DNA of 64,000 bases from Acidobacteriaceae bacterium. Its GTDB lineage: Bacteria > Acidobacteriota > Terriglobia > Terriglobales > Acidobacteriaceae. Below, piece by piece: positions 8,502 to 17,579 of this stretch. The stretch lies in NCBI GenBank assembly GCA_003132405.1, contig PKXQ01000081.1, forward strand, positions 62,386-126,385, given 5' to 3'. How positions within the stretch are numbered: the stretch's first letter is position 1; each line of letters starts with the position of its first letter. The notes under the pieces are model-generated. The model was not told where the DNA came from, made no database searches, and saw only the letters and a list, made by a program, of their open reading frames with translations. The position numbers were made by a program, and so were the translations under genes.

Positions 8502-9944
8502 ATGAAAGATCGAAATACAACGTCGGAGCGCGGAGGCGAAAACCCTCCACGATCTATCGCCCTCCGCGATCCCGAATCGAATAATCGAGTGTCTTCTGCG
8601 GGCGGCGTCGTCATTACCCACGAAGATATCGATCGCGCCCACGACCGCGAACAAGTCTCAGCGACGCGCGCACGCCGCGGATTCCGTCCCCGCCTCCGGT
8701 TGTTCTGGCTGCTCATCGGCCCCGGCATTCTTGTCATGCTCGGTGAGAATGACGGCCCCAGCATGCTCTCGTATGCCGCGACAGGCGCCCGATTTGGCGT
8801 CGGTTTCTTCGTCCCCTTCGTGGTGCTCACCTTCCTCATGGCCTGCGTGGTGCAGGAGATGACGGTGCGCCTCGGCGCGGCCACGCATCGCGGCCACGCC
8901 GAGTTGATCTTCGATCGCTTCGGCCCGTTCTGGGGCTGGTTTTCGATGATCGATCTGATGGTCGGCAACTTCCTGACGCTGGTCACGGAGTTCATCGCTA
9001 TTCGCGCCGGTCTCGGATTCTTCGGAGTTCGGCCGGCAGTCGCCGTCCTTGGCGCATTGCTGGTTCTTTCCGTCGCGCTCATGACCCATCGCTACTGGAC
9101 GTGGGAACGGATCATCTTAGGCGCCGCCATTTTCAACCTCGTCTTTGTGCCGGTGGCGCTTCTCGCTCACCCCCACTGGCACGAGGTGGCCCATTCATTG
9201 CTGACTTGGAAACCATTGCCCGGCGGTCTCACACAGGAAACTGTTCTAATCCTCCTCGCCGACATCGGAGCTACCGTCACTCCCTGGATGCTTTTCTTCC
9301 AGCAGAGCGCGATTGCCGATAAGGGCCTAACCACGCACGACATCCGCATAGGTCGCATAGACACAGTTCTGGGCGCGGCTTTGGCCACCGTGGCCGCGCT
9401 GGCAACGATGCTGGCGACCGCTCCACTGTTCGTGCATCACATGGCAGCGGCGAACTTCGAAGCCGCGGAATTCGCGCAGGCGCTCCAGCCATTCGTTGGC
9501 CACTGGGGTGCGGCATTGTTTGCGCTCGGCATCTTCGAAGCCGGTATGGTCGCGGCAATAACGATTTCAACTTCGTCGGCCTACGCCTTCGGAGAAGTGG
9601 CGCGCCGCCCCCACAGTTTGAATCTTCCCTTCAAGCAGGGCAAAGCGTTCTACCTCGTTTTGCTGATCGAAGCCGCGGCCGCTGGCGGACTCGTATTGAT
9701 CCCGGGAATTCCACTGGTTTATATCGTGCTCCTGGTGAATGTGATCGCGGTTCTGGCGATGCCTCCGGCCCTACTTTTTCTGTACATGCTCGTCAACGAC
9801 CGCGAAATCATGGGCGACCTCGTGAGCCCGTTGTGGGCGAATGTGCTGGCCCTGGGAGTCGTGATCATACTGGTCGGCGCCGGCCTTTTATTTGGCATCA
9901 GCGTGATCGCACCCAATGCGCTGGCAATGATCGGCGCAAAATGA
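8502..9944 (+). CDS. NRAMP-like divalent metal transporter
   Basis: This 480-residue integral membrane protein has about 11 TM segments after a charged N-terminal tail of ~65 residues. It starts its TM region with IGPGILVMLGENDGPS, aligned to the NRAMP TM1 motif GPG...G-x-x-DPGN. The Asp is kept, but PGN is changed to GPS. In TM6 the usual (M)PH is TPW within GATVTPWMLFFQQSA. These positions form the metal site in NRAMPs, so specificity may differ from Mn/Fe; NRAMP-related Mg transporters are one precedent. The DtxR-type gene upstream argues for a Mn/Fe-linked role. The stop codon lies within a 14-bp tandem repeat. Confidence 0.85.
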   Translation: MKDRNTTSERGGENPPRSIALRDPESNNRVSSAGGVVITHEDIDRAHDREQVSATRARRGFRPRLRLFWLLIGPGILVMLGENDGPSMLSYAATGARFGVGFFVPFVVLTFLMACVVQEMTVRLGAATHRGHAELIFDRFGPFWGWFSMIDLMVGNFLTLVTEFIAIRAGLGFFGVRPAVAVLGALLVLSVALMTHRYWTWERIILGAAIFNLVFVPVALLAHPHWHEVAHSLLTWKPLPGGLTQETVLILLADIGATVTPWMLFFQQSAIADKGLTTHDIRIGRIDTVLGAALATVAALATMLATAPLFVHHMAAANFEAAEFAQALQPFVGHWGAALFALGIFEAGMVAAITISTSSAYAFGEVARRPHSLNLPFKQGKAFYLVLLIEAAAAGGLVLIPGIPLVYIVLLVNVIAVLAMPPALLFLYMLVNDREIMGDLVSPLWANVLALGVVIILVGAGLLFGISVIAPNALAMIGAK

Positions 9945-9993
9945 TCGGCGCAAAATGATTGCGCAAGATGATCGGTGCGAAATGATTGGAGCC
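9927..9993. repeat. 14-bp tandem repeat (ATGATCGGCGCAAA), ~4.8 units
   Basis: Two perfect units (9927-9940 and 9941-9954) are followed by degenerate ones (ATGATTGCGCAAG, ATGATCGGTGCGAA, ATGATTGGAGCC). The first unit encodes the last residues of the transporter (MIGAK) and the second contains its TGA stop codon. The array ends 6 bp before the next small gene. Confidence 0.9.
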
Positions 9994-9999
9994 ACGTAG

Positions 10000-10227
10000 A
10001 TGGAAAAGCATTTGGATTCCGTACCCGACCACGAAGTCAGCCGTGAAGAAATCACTTCGGTGATGACCGCGCTCGAGCCCGACCAACTGATTTTCGCCAA
10101 GGAGCACCATCATTGTCCGCGTCGGCAGCTTACGCCGACGGAGATGGTCATTTTCTGGGCGCTCAGAATTTACCTCGTGTTCATGGTGGGCGTGGTCGTC
10201 TATCAGATTTGGACGGGCGTGCGCTAA
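10000..10227 (+). CDS. small single-TM protein
   Basis: The 75-residue protein has a hydrophilic N-terminus rich in Glu and His (KEHHHCPRRQL). One C-terminal TM segment follows, about residues 48-70 (MVIFWALRIYLVFMVGVVVY). I do not recognise a family. It follows the NRAMP-like gene by 55 bp on the same strand and may be co-transcribed. The His-rich stretch before the membrane could bind metal, but that is speculation. No clear Shine-Dalgarno sequence is present. Confidence 0.6.
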   Translation: MEKHLDSVPDHEVSREEITSVMTALEPDQLIFAKEHHHCPRRQLTPTEMVIFWALRIYLVFMVGVVVYQIWTGVR

Positions 10228-10238
10228 GAGTTATCTGG

Positions 10239-10640
10239 TCAGACTGCGGTGCGCTTCAACTGCAACAGATCCCATTGATTGCCATAGAGGTCTTCGAATA
10301 CCGCGACTGTTCCGTACTTTTCCTCGATCGGCTCACGTATGAACCTGACTTTCCGCGCCGTCATTTCGCGGTAGTCTCGCCAAAAATCGTCTGTATGCAA
10401 AAAAAGGAAAACTCGCCCACCGGTCTGGTTGCCGATGCGACTGGCTTGTTCAGGGTTCGCGGCGCGGGCCAGCAGCAAAGTTGTGCCCTGCGATCCAGGC
10501 GGAGCGATCAGCACCCAGCGTTTGTCAGCGCTCAAACGAGTATCTTCGACAACCGTGAACTGAAGTGTGCCGGTAAAGAAAGCCAGAGCCTCATCGTAAT
10601 CCCGGACGACAAGGGCGACATGGCCGAGGGACTGTTTCAT
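10239..10640 (-). CDS. VOC-superfamily (glyoxalase/bleomycin-resistance fold) protein
   Basis: A single 133-residue VOC protein with two beta-alpha-beta-beta-beta units: GHVALVVRDYDEALAFFTGTL at the start and VAVFEDLYGNQWDLLQL at the end. The His near the N-terminus and the Glu of VFEDLYGN sit at typical VOC metal-ligand positions. Members include glyoxalases, dioxygenases and resistance proteins; the substrate cannot be inferred. It is transcribed divergently from the downstream aconitase gene. Confidence 0.85.
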   Translation of the reverse strand: MKQSLGHVALVVRDYDEALAFFTGTLQFTVVEDTRLSADKRWVLIAPPGSQGTTLLLARAANPEQASRIGNQTGGRVFLFLHTDDFWRDYREMTARKVRFIREPIEEKYGTVAVFEDLYGNQWDLLQLKRTAV

Positions 10641-10666
10641 AGGTGCCTACACTAAGCTCAGTTTAA

Positions 10667-10682
10667 CGTGACGCACGTCACG
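10667..10682. promoter_or_regulatory. perfect 16-bp palindromic operator upstream of aconitase
   Basis: CGTGACGCACGTCACG is a perfect palindrome: two 7-bp arms around CA. It contains TGA-N6-TCA, the core spacing of CRP/FNR-family sites. A possible -10 TATAAG lies at 10709-10714, which would place the palindrome near -45, a usual activator position. The matching regulator is not in this window. Confidence 0.6.
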
Positions 10683-10768
10683 TCATGACCCCACGAAAGG
10701 AATTACACTATAAGGCTGTGTTCCGCATCGCGCCGGTCCTGGGCCGGAGCTTCTGAAGGAAGGTCTGT

Positions 10769-13582
10769 ATGTCATCGAATAGTTTTGGCGCGCGCGCAAA
10801 TTTCAAAGTTGGCAAAAAGGAATACGAACTTTACCGCATCGACGCTCTCGACAAGCAGGGAATTTCCACACGCCATCTGCCCTTCTCGCTCCGCATTTTG
10901 CTGGAGAACCTGCTCCGCACCGAAGATGGCCGCAACGTGACGAAGGACGAAATTCGCGCGCTAGCCGCCTGGAACAAGAATTCGAAGCCGGAGAAAGAAA
11001 TTGCCTTCACGCCCAGCCGCGTCCTGCTTCAGGATTTTACCGGCGTGCCCGCGGTCGTAGACCTGGCCGCCATGCGCGATGCCATGAAGCGCCTCGGCGG
11101 CGATGCCAAGTTGATCAATCCGCTGCAACCGGCCGAGTTGGTCATCGACCACTCGGTGCAGGTCGACGAATTCGGAACGCCCAACGCCTTCGACGTGAAC
11201 GCGCTCCTCGAGTTTCAGCGCAATAAAGAACGCTACGCGTTTCTGCGCTGGGGGCAGACTGGCTTCCGCAATCTCGCCATCGTGCCGCCCGACACGGGCA
11301 TCGTTCACCAGGTAAATCTCGAATATCTGGCGCGCGTGGTTTTTGTCCACGAAGAAGGTGGAAAGCGCATCGCCTATCCCGACACGCTGGTCGGCACCGA
11401 CTCCCACACGACCATGGTCAACGGACTCGGCGTTTTGGGCTGGGGCGTCGGCGGCATTGAAGCCGAGGCCGCAATGTTAGGCCAGCCTGTATCCATGCTG
11501 ATTCCACTCGTCGTCGGCGTGAAGCTTTCCGGCCGTCTGCGCGAGGGCACTACCGCGACCGATCTCGTTCTTACCATCACCGAGATGCTGCGCAAGCATG
11601 GCGTCGTCGGTAAGTTTGTCGAATACTTTGGCCCCGGCCTGCAAGACCTGCCGCTCGCCGACCGCGCGACGATTGCGAATATGGCTCCTGAATACGGCGC
11701 CACCTGCGGCATCTTTCCGATCGACAAAGAAAGCCTGCGCTACCTGAAACTCACCGGCCGCAGCGACGAGCAGATTGCGCTGGTCGAGGCCTACGCGCGC
11801 GAGCAGGGACTTTTCCACGATGCCAACACTCCCGAGGCCGAATACTCCGAGCTGCTGAGTCTCGACTTGGCGACCGTCGAGTCGAGTCTTGCCGGCCCGA
11901 AGCGGCCGCAGGATCGCGTCGTGTTGTCGAAGGCTGGCGAATCGTTTACTCAGGCGTTGCCCTCGCTCATCAAGCCGAAGGCCAAGGCCGCCGTTGCGGC
12001 TCCGGGCGACATCTCGGGAAAGCAACTGAGTAAATGGGAACAAGAGGGTGGTAATCCGGCGGCCGTTGGCGTCGAGGACCCGAACGTCCGCGAACATATT
12101 TCTGGCAATGGTCACGCCTTAAAACATGGCAGCGTGGTGATCGCAGCGATTACCAGCTGCACGAACACGTCAAATCCGTCGGTCATGATTGCCGCGGGGC
12201 TGCTGGCCAAGAAAGCCGTCGAGCGCGGTCTGGAAGTTCCGGCGACGGTCAAAACTTCGCTCGCTCCCGGATCGAAGGTTGTTCTCGACTATCTCCAGAA
12301 GGCCGGTCTGATGCCCTATCTGGAGAAGTTGAAGTTTCACATTGTCGGCTACGGCTGCACCACCTGCATTGGAAACTCCGGCCCGCTCCCAGTCGAAGTT
12401 TCAAAAGAAATCGACGAAAAAAATTTGGTCGTCGCATCGGTGCTCTCCGGCAATCGCAACTTTGAGGGACGAATCAATTCAGAAGTCCGCGCCAACTATC
12501 TGATGTCGCCTCCGCTGGTTGTGGCCTTCGCGCTGGCTGGCCGCATCGATACCGACCTGCGCAAAGATCCCGTCGGCAAAGGAAAAGACGGCAAGCCTGT
12601 CTATCTCGCCGACATCTGGCCTTCGCAGCAGGAAGTTGAAGAGACGATGGCAAGCGCAATTACATCGGAGATGTTTCGCAAAAGCTACGGCGAAGTTTAC
12701 GCAGGTGATGAACGCTGGCGCAGTCTGCCCGTTCCGAAGGGCGAGACCTACGCATGGGAGAAAGACTCAACCTACATTCGGCAGGCGCCGTACTTCGATG
12801 ACATGGCTCTTGAGCCGTCTTCGGTCGAGGACATCAAAGCCGCGCGCGTCCTGGCCGTGCTCGGCGATAGCGTCACCACCGACCACATTTCTCCCGCCGG
12901 CTCGATTAAGAAAGACGGACCCGCAGGCAAATATCTAATTGCCCATGGCGTGCAACCCGCCGATTTTAATTCCTACGGATCGCGCCGCGGCAATCACGAA
13001 GTCATGGTGCGCGGCACGTTTGCCAATGTCCGCCTGCGCAACAAAATGGTCAACACCGAAGGCGGATTCACTCGCCACTTGCCCGATGGCGCGGAAATAT
13101 CGATCTTCGAAGCATCCGAAAAATATCATGCCGAAAAAGTGCCGCTGGTGATTCTCGCGGGCAAGGAATACGGCTCCGGATCATCGCGCGACTGGGCCGC
13201 CAAAGGCCCGCGGCTTCTAGGCGTTCGCGCCGTAATTGCCGAAAGCTACGAGCGCATTCACCGCTCCAACCTCGTAGGCATGGGCATTCTGCCGCTGCAA
13301 TTTCTGCCCGGAGAAAATGCCGAGACGCTGAAGCTAACCGGCGAAGAAGTATTCGAGATCGCAGGTATTCGCGAAGTCGTCGAGAAATTTTCTTCGGGCC
13401 GCAAAATCACTGTGCGCGTCAAAGGCGGCAAGACCGCAGAATTTCAGGTGCGCGAATTTCAAGCGATCGTTCGTATCGACACTCCGCAGGAAGCGCTCTA
13501 CTACGCCAACGGCGGCATACTCCAATATGTGCTGCGCCAGTTGCTCGCGGGGAAAGCGCAACCGGAGGCGCTCACGGTTTAA
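10769..13582 (+). CDS. acnA: aconitate hydratase
   Basis: Aconitase interconverts citrate and isocitrate in the TCA cycle using a [4Fe-4S] cluster. The 937-residue protein has the AcnA/IRP1 layout: catalytic core with [20 protein letters not shown], the cluster cysteines in TSCTNTSNP and [14 protein letters not shown], and a C-terminal swivel domain with [15 protein letters not shown] and [16 protein letters not shown]. It is slightly longer than the usual ~890-900 residues because of a linker near residues 395-430 rich in Lys and Ala. Shine-Dalgarno AAGGAAGG precedes the ATG. The upstream palindrome suggests control by a CRP/FNR-type protein. Confidence 0.97.
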   Translation: MSSNSFGARANFKVGKKEYELYRIDALDKQGISTRHLPFSLRILLENLLRTEDGRNVTKDEIRALAAWNKNSKPEKEIAFTPSRVLLQDFTGVPAVVDLAAMRDAMKRLGGDAKLINPLQPAELVIDHSVQVDEFGTPNAFDVNALLEFQRNKERYAFLRWGQTGFRNLAIVPPDTGIVHQVNLEYLARVVFVHEEGGKRIAYPDTLVGTDSHTTMVNGLGVLGWGVGGIEAEAAMLGQPVSMLIPLVVGVKLSGRLREGTTATDLVLTITEMLRKHGVVGKFVEYFGPGLQDLPLADRATIANMAPEYGATCGIFPIDKESLRYLKLTGRSDEQIALVEAYAREQGLFHDANTPEAEYSELLSLDLATVESSLAGPKRPQDRVVLSKAGESFTQALPSLIKPKAKAAVAAPGDISGKQLSKWEQEGGNPAAVGVEDPNVREHISGNGHALKHGSVVIAAITSCTNTSNPSVMIAAGLLAKKAVERGLEVPATVKTSLAPGSKVVLDYLQKAGLMPYLEKLKFHIVGYGCTTCIGNSGPLPVEVSKEIDEKNLVVASVLSGNRNFEGRINSEVRANYLMSPPLVVAFALAGRIDTDLRKDPVGKGKDGKPVYLADIWPSQQEVEETMASAITSEMFRKSYGEVYAGDERWRSLPVPKGETYAWEKDSTYIRQAPYFDDMALEPSSVEDIKAARVLAVLGDSVTTDHISPAGSIKKDGPAGKYLIAHGVQPADFNSYGSRRGNHEVMVRGTFANVRLRNKMVNTEGGFTRHLPDGAEISIFEASEKYHAEKVPLVILAGKEYGSGSSRDWAAKGPRLLGVRAVIAESYERIHRSNLVGMGILPLQFLPGENAETLKLTGEEVFEIAGIREVVEKFSSGRKITVRVKGGKTAEFQVREFQAIVRIDTPQEALYYANGGILQYVLRQLLAGKAQPEALTV

Positions 13583-13776
13583 GTTGCAAGTTCTGTGATT
13601 TCCCATCCCACCACGGTTCCATCTGCGGGCATCACGTCCGCTACTCCAAATCGGAGAGTATTTCTCGGCATGAACTTCTGACAATAGCTTTACATTTTCG
13701 TGACAACTGGCTAAGCATTCTTGCGGTAAGGTTTCTTGGAACTACCGACTTACATCTCGATTGGGAGGTAGGGACA

Positions 13777-14193
13777 ATGACCAGGAACATTCGCAGATTC
13801 ATCGCAGCGGTGTTGCCAATTGTAGCCTTTGCACTGACGTCCAGCGCCGGCATGGCGCAGAGCTACAGCGGCAACTGGCCGATGACCGTAACCAAGGCGC
13901 GCCAATTCAACGGCACGTACTGCGTGACCCTGACCGACGATGGCAGCTACGGCTGGCCCCACAGCGGCGAGGCCGAGCTGGACGGCCAGAACGACCCTTA
14001 TCCCGGCTATTTCACAGTCATCGATGGGCTCATCACCGTGACTTTCCCCGAACCGTCTGGCCCGGGCGACTGTTGTAGCTTCCTTCTGTTCACCGCTCGC
14101 GCCAGCGACGGCCACATCGGCAAGGGCGTCTTCAATTATGCCGGCGATGTCGACTATGGTGTACTGGCGGTCGGCAAGAACGGCGGCTGCTGA
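13777..14193 (+). CDS. small secreted protein of unknown function
   Basis: The 138-residue product has a typical signal peptide (MTRNIRRFIAAVLPIVAFAL, cleavage after GMAQ). The mature part of ~110 residues is rich in Gly and aromatic residues and holds four cysteines (YCV, DCCSF, terminal GGC), which could form disulfides in the periplasm. A strong GGGAGGTAG lies just before the ATG. I recognise no family, and the gene stands alone after aconitase. Confidence 0.75.
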   Translation: MTRNIRRFIAAVLPIVAFALTSSAGMAQSYSGNWPMTVTKARQFNGTYCVTLTDDGSYGWPHSGEAELDGQNDPYPGYFTVIDGLITVTFPEPSGPGDCCSFLLFTARASDGHIGKGVFNYAGDVDYGVLAVGKNGGC

Positions 14194-14295
14194 GGTCGTC
14201 AATAAGAGAATCAGGGGTGCCGCACTCATCCGCGTTCTTTCCGGATGAGTGGGCTATCGGCGCGGGAGGCGAAATCCCACTTAAGAAGGTCCTGA

Positions 14296-14588
14296 CGTGC
14301 TGGAGTGTCTGGATCGCCTTTAACTTCACTCGGGCCGAATGCTACGATCCCGACCGGAGAGCCACGACTTTGTGCAAGGCGCATCCATTCACGAACATTT
14401 CCATCCTCAGGAAGAAGTTTACGAAGTGGTCGCGGGCGAACTTGAAAATTACGATCGACGGCGTGGCCCAGACTGCGAAACCGGGTATCGTGGCCATTGT
14501 GCCGAGCAATGCTCGTCACTCGGTGAAGGCTCTCACCGACGGCCGAGCGATTATCGTCGACTCCCCAGCCAGGCGAGATTTTGTCTAG
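14296..14588 (+). pseudogene. cupin-domain protein broken by two frameshifts
   Basis: Reading across three frames gives one continuous cupin. The first part has GPNATIPTGEPRL. After one extra T in the run at 14369-14371 it continues VQGASIHEHFHPQEEVYEVV, with the metal motif HEHFHPQEE. After one extra A in 14445-14448 it continues ITIDGVAQTAKPG and PSNARHSVKALTDG to the stop. The upstream frame is closed by a TGA at 14293, so the start is unclear. Both shifts are single bases in homopolymers, so either the gene has decayed or the assembly has errors. Confidence 0.7.
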
Positions 14589-14636
14589 CCCGCCCTTCGC
14601 CGGGAAATTCTTCTCGCGTGCTAATCTCAAACTCCC

Positions 14637-15482
14637 ATGCCCCTCGCAGCCCAATACATCCCTGCGGCCTATAGCCTGACTGCGTTCGGCGTCTGGGGCG
14701 CTAGCGATTTTCTTGGCGGAGTCGGCGCCCGCCGCGCCAACGCGTTTCTCTTTACGGCCATCGTCCATCTCAGCAGCCTGGTCGCGGTCGGCGCAGTGGC
14801 GTTGATGATCGGCGGACCATTCCTCGGGCACGCGGCCCTAGCCTGGTCGCTGCTCGCCGGTGCTATGGGAGGCTTCGGTCTTGCCTTGTTCTACCGCGCG
14901 TTGGCCCAAGGCAACATGGGACTGGTCGCGCCTGTAGCGGCCGTTCTCGGGGCGGCGATTCCGACTATGGTCTCGGCTTTCTACGAAGGGTTTCCGAGCC
15001 GTCGTCATCTCCTCGGCTTTATTCTCGCCGGCATCGGCGTGTGGCTCATCTCGCGCACCGAAGCGGGCAGCGGCCGTCCCGAAGGCTTGGGCATGGCTGT
15101 GCTCGCCGGAATTGGCTTCGCCGGTTTTTATCTTTGCGCTCATCAGGCGGGCAATGCCTCGGCCTTGTGGATCGCGACCTGCTCGCGCGCCGGCTCTTTG
15201 TTCGTGACCGCCACCATCGTTCTATTCGGAAGGCATCTCCGCGCCGTGCCCGCGCCGGTGCTGGGGATTGCCTTCACCGCAGGCGTTCTCGACATCGCTG
15301 GCACCGTCGTCTTTATCCGCGCGTCGCAGATCGGGCGTCTGGATGATGCGGTAGTGATCAGTTCGCTCTATCCCGCCATCACCGTTTTGCTCGCGCGCAT
15401 TTTTCTGCACGAGCATTTCAGCCGCGCCCGTACGATTGGCATGGTAGCGGCGCTGGCAGCCGTGCCGATGATCGCGGGGTAA
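14637..15482 (+). CDS. EamA/DMT-family transporter
   Basis: A 281-residue membrane protein with about ten TM segments in two EamA repeats. The first starts at YSLTAFGVWGASDFLGG and the second at GLGMAVLAGIGFAGFYLCAH. This is the drug/metabolite transporter superfamily, whose members export amino acids or other small metabolites; the substrate is unknown. It has no Shine-Dalgarno sequence, and a GCTAAT box lies 11 bp before the ATG, so the mRNA may have a very short or no leader. Confidence 0.85.
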   Translation: MPLAAQYIPAAYSLTAFGVWGASDFLGGVGARRANAFLFTAIVHLSSLVAVGAVALMIGGPFLGHAALAWSLLAGAMGGFGLALFYRALAQGNMGLVAPVAAVLGAAIPTMVSAFYEGFPSRRHLLGFILAGIGVWLISRTEAGSGRPEGLGMAVLAGIGFAGFYLCAHQAGNASALWIATCSRAGSLFVTATIVLFGRHLRAVPAPVLGIAFTAGVLDIAGTVVFIRASQIGRLDDAVVISSLYPAITVLLARIFLHEHFSRARTIGMVAALAAVPMIAG

Positions 15483-15563
15483 AGGCTGGTGGCGAACCTG
15501 CGCCGTAATTGTACGGAACAAAATTCAGTAGTCGAACGTAGGATTGTGTAGGACGAGAGGCTC

Positions 15564-15764
15564 ATGCGAACGCTTAAAATCACCTTGATTGCAACCTTGA
15601 TAGCGACCGCTTTCGGCATATGGGCCGGGGGGTTGGGATTAATGCAGAAGATTTGGCCGCAACATCCTCAATTGGCTGGCTTCTTTCTCACCCTTGTCAC
15701 CTGCATAGTGGTGCAAATCGCCTGGCCTAAAGAGTGGTTGGGCGGCCGCCACGACAAAAACTGA
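15564..15764 (+). CDS. small two-TM membrane protein
   Basis: The 66-residue protein has two hydrophobic segments (about 5-28 and 38-53) and a charged tail GGRHDKN. A Shine-Dalgarno-like GAGAGG lies 6 bp before the ATG. I do not recognise a family. It stands between the EamA transporter and an ABC ATPase on the same strand. Confidence 0.6.
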   Translation: MRTLKITLIATLIATAFGIWAGGLGLMQKIWPQHPQLAGFFLTLVTCIVVQIAWPKEWLGGRHDKN

Positions 15765-15797
15765 CACCGACGGCGCTAGGCTGCTAATCTTTTCTCC

Positions 15798-16607
15798 GTG
15801 TCCCTCGTTGAAGTCCGCAACCTGACCAAAATTTTCGATCTTGCCGAATCCTCCTTCGGCAGCAGCCGCTCGGGCGAAGTTCGAGCCGTCGACGACGTCT
15901 CTCTCGACATTCAGCAAGGCGAAACCCTCGGCCTGGTTGGCGAATCCGGCTCCGGCAAGAGCACGCTAGGCCGCCTCATCCTCCGCCTCATTGAACCGAC
16001 GTCCGGCTCGATATTCTTTGACGGCGTCGATCTAACGACAGCGAGCAACTCGCAATTGCGCCGCCTTCGCCGCGACATGCAAATCATCTTTCAGGATCCA
16101 TTCGGATCGCTCGATCCGCGCTACCGGGTCGAAGACGTAATTGCCGAACCGTTGATGCTCCACCGTAACGTAGCCCGCGAAAATGAAGGTCGCGACGCCC
16201 GCCGCCAGCGCGTGCGCGAACTCTTGCGTTCGGTCGGAATGGACGAATCCGCCATGCCCCGTTACGCACACGAATTTTCTGGAGGCCAACGCCAGCGCAT
16301 CGGCATCGCCCGAGCGCTCGCGCTGCGGCCGAAGTTCATCGTCGCCGATGAGCCAGTCTCCGCGCTCGACGTGAGCGTCGGCGCGCAGATCGTGAATCTT
16401 CTGCAACAATTGCAGCGCGATTTCGGCCTGACCTATCTCTTCATCTCGCACTCCATGCCAGTCGTCCGTTACCTCTCGACTCGCATCGCCGTGATGTATC
16501 GCGGCAAAATCGTCGAGATCGGCCCCACCGAGCAAATCACGCGGCAGCCGCAGCACGATTACACGCGCAAATTGTTGGCGGCCACGCCCGAAATGGCCAT
16601 TACATGA
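15798..16607 (+). CDS. ABC transporter ATP-binding protein, oligopeptide (OppF/DppF) type
   Basis: The 269-residue ATPase has Walker [10 protein letters not shown], the Q-loop [11 protein letters not shown], the signature EFSGGQRQR, Walker [14 protein letters not shown] and a switch His in LFISHSM. The [10 protein letters not shown] form and the C-terminal [18 protein letters not shown] are typical of OppF/DppF subunits of peptide/nickel importers. No permease, OppD partner or binding protein lies nearby, so the rest of the transporter must be encoded elsewhere. The start is GTG, 7 bp after a TAATCT box and without a Shine-Dalgarno sequence. Confidence 0.9.
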   Translation: MSLVEVRNLTKIFDLAESSFGSSRSGEVRAVDDVSLDIQQGETLGLVGESGSGKSTLGRLILRLIEPTSGSIFFDGVDLTTASNSQLRRLRRDMQIIFQDPFGSLDPRYRVEDVIAEPLMLHRNVARENEGRDARRQRVRELLRSVGMDESAMPRYAHEFSGGQRQRIGIARALALRPKFIVADEPVSALDVSVGAQIVNLLQQLQRDFGLTYLFISHSMPVVRYLSTRIAVMYRGKIVEIGPTEQITRQPQHDYTRKLLAATPEMAIT

Positions 16608-16622
16608 CTTACTGGCCTGAGG

Positions 16623-16710
16623 GGTCAGAGGTAAGATTGCAGAGGTAAAATCTCGCTTCGGAGCGTTTCAGTTTTTACTTCTGCAATCTGACCTCTCACC
16701 TCTGCAATCC
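16623..16710. repeat. inverted pair of the 'GATTGCAGAGGT' repeat
   Basis: The left arm (about 16623-16650) contains GGTAAGATTGCAGAGGTAAA. The right arm (about 16672-16694) is its near-complement (TTTTTACTTCTGCAATCTGA), and another CCTCTGCAATCC follows. Most of the 24 positions pair, giving a long hairpin. It is the second copy of the family at 7509-7631. Confidence 0.7.
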
Positions 16711-16776
16711 TATCGTTATGATGTTGTTATTCCGTCGGAACGAAACTACAATTTCCTCCTGATTCCGGGAGACGAT

Positions 16777-17565
16777 ATGGCGACCAATCCCTCCGTTCCG
16801 CCGCAGCCATCGCAACCATCTCAGCCCATACAAGTGTCTCCGCAACCCGCAGCCTTGTCAGAAGGCCAGCGTCTCATCGGCACGTTTTTCTCGCCGGGCA
16901 AAACCTTTCCCGACCTGCGCAGAAATGCCAGTTGGTGGGCGCCCTTCCTGATCATTGCGATCGTTTCCATCTCCTTTATCTATGTGGTCGATCAGAAGGT
17001 TGGCTTCCCCAAGGTCGTCGAAAATCTGATTCAGTTGCAACCGAAGCAGGCCGATCGCATTGACCGGCTGCCCGCCGATCAGCGGCAAACGGTCATGCAA
17101 CAGCAGGCGACGATTACCAAATGGATCGCTTACTCAGTTCCGGTTGTTGCGCTCGTGATCTACGCCGTCTTTGCCGCGCTTCTGTTTGCCACCCTCAAGT
17201 TTGCCGCGAGCGCCGACTTGAAATACAAAACTCTGTTCGCCTTGATTGTCTATAGCCGGTTGCCGCTGATATTTGGGCCGCTGCTGGCCATCCTCTCGCT
17301 TCTGGCAGGAGTAAGCAGCGATGGATTCAACCTGCGGAACCCTGTAGCAACCAATCCCGGATATTTCATCGGCCCCGATGGTTCGCCCGTGCTTCGCGCC
17401 CTGCTGACGCAGTTAGATGTTTTCTCCCTCTGGACGCTGATCCTGACCGCCATCGGCATCACCTGCATTAGCAAAGTCAAGCGCGGCACCGCCTTCGCCG
17501 TAGTCTTCGGTTGGTTCGCTGTGTATGTTTTGGGCCAGGTTCTGCTCGCCGCCGCCACCTCTTAG
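16777..17565 (+). CDS. Yip1-domain membrane protein
   Basis: The 262-residue protein has a Pro/Gln-rich N-terminal tail of ~35 residues, a FFSPGKTFPDLRRNASWWAP amphipathic start and five or so TM segments, the layout of bacterial Yip1-domain proteins. A large periplasmic or cytoplasmic loop with many Gln and Arg lies after TM1. Function is unknown in bacteria. Shine-Dalgarno GGGAG lies just upstream. The next gene starts 14 bp after its stop. Confidence 0.7.
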   Translation: MATNPSVPPQPSQPSQPIQVSPQPAALSEGQRLIGTFFSPGKTFPDLRRNASWWAPFLIIAIVSISFIYVVDQKVGFPKVVENLIQLQPKQADRIDRLPADQRQTVMQQQATITKWIAYSVPVVALVIYAVFAALLFATLKFAASADLKYKTLFALIVYSRLPLIFGPLLAILSLLAGVSSDGFNLRNPVATNPGYFIGPDGSPVLRALLTQLDVFSLWTLILTAIGITCISKVKRGTAFAVVFGWFAVYVLGQVLLAAATS

Positions 17566-17579
17566 TGGTCACAGAACTC

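Noticed and set aside
14217..14588. 123-residue intact protein in place of the cupin pseudogene
   Set aside because: Only its last ~45 residues resemble a cupin; the metal-binding strand lies in another frame, so the continuous frame is not the original protein.
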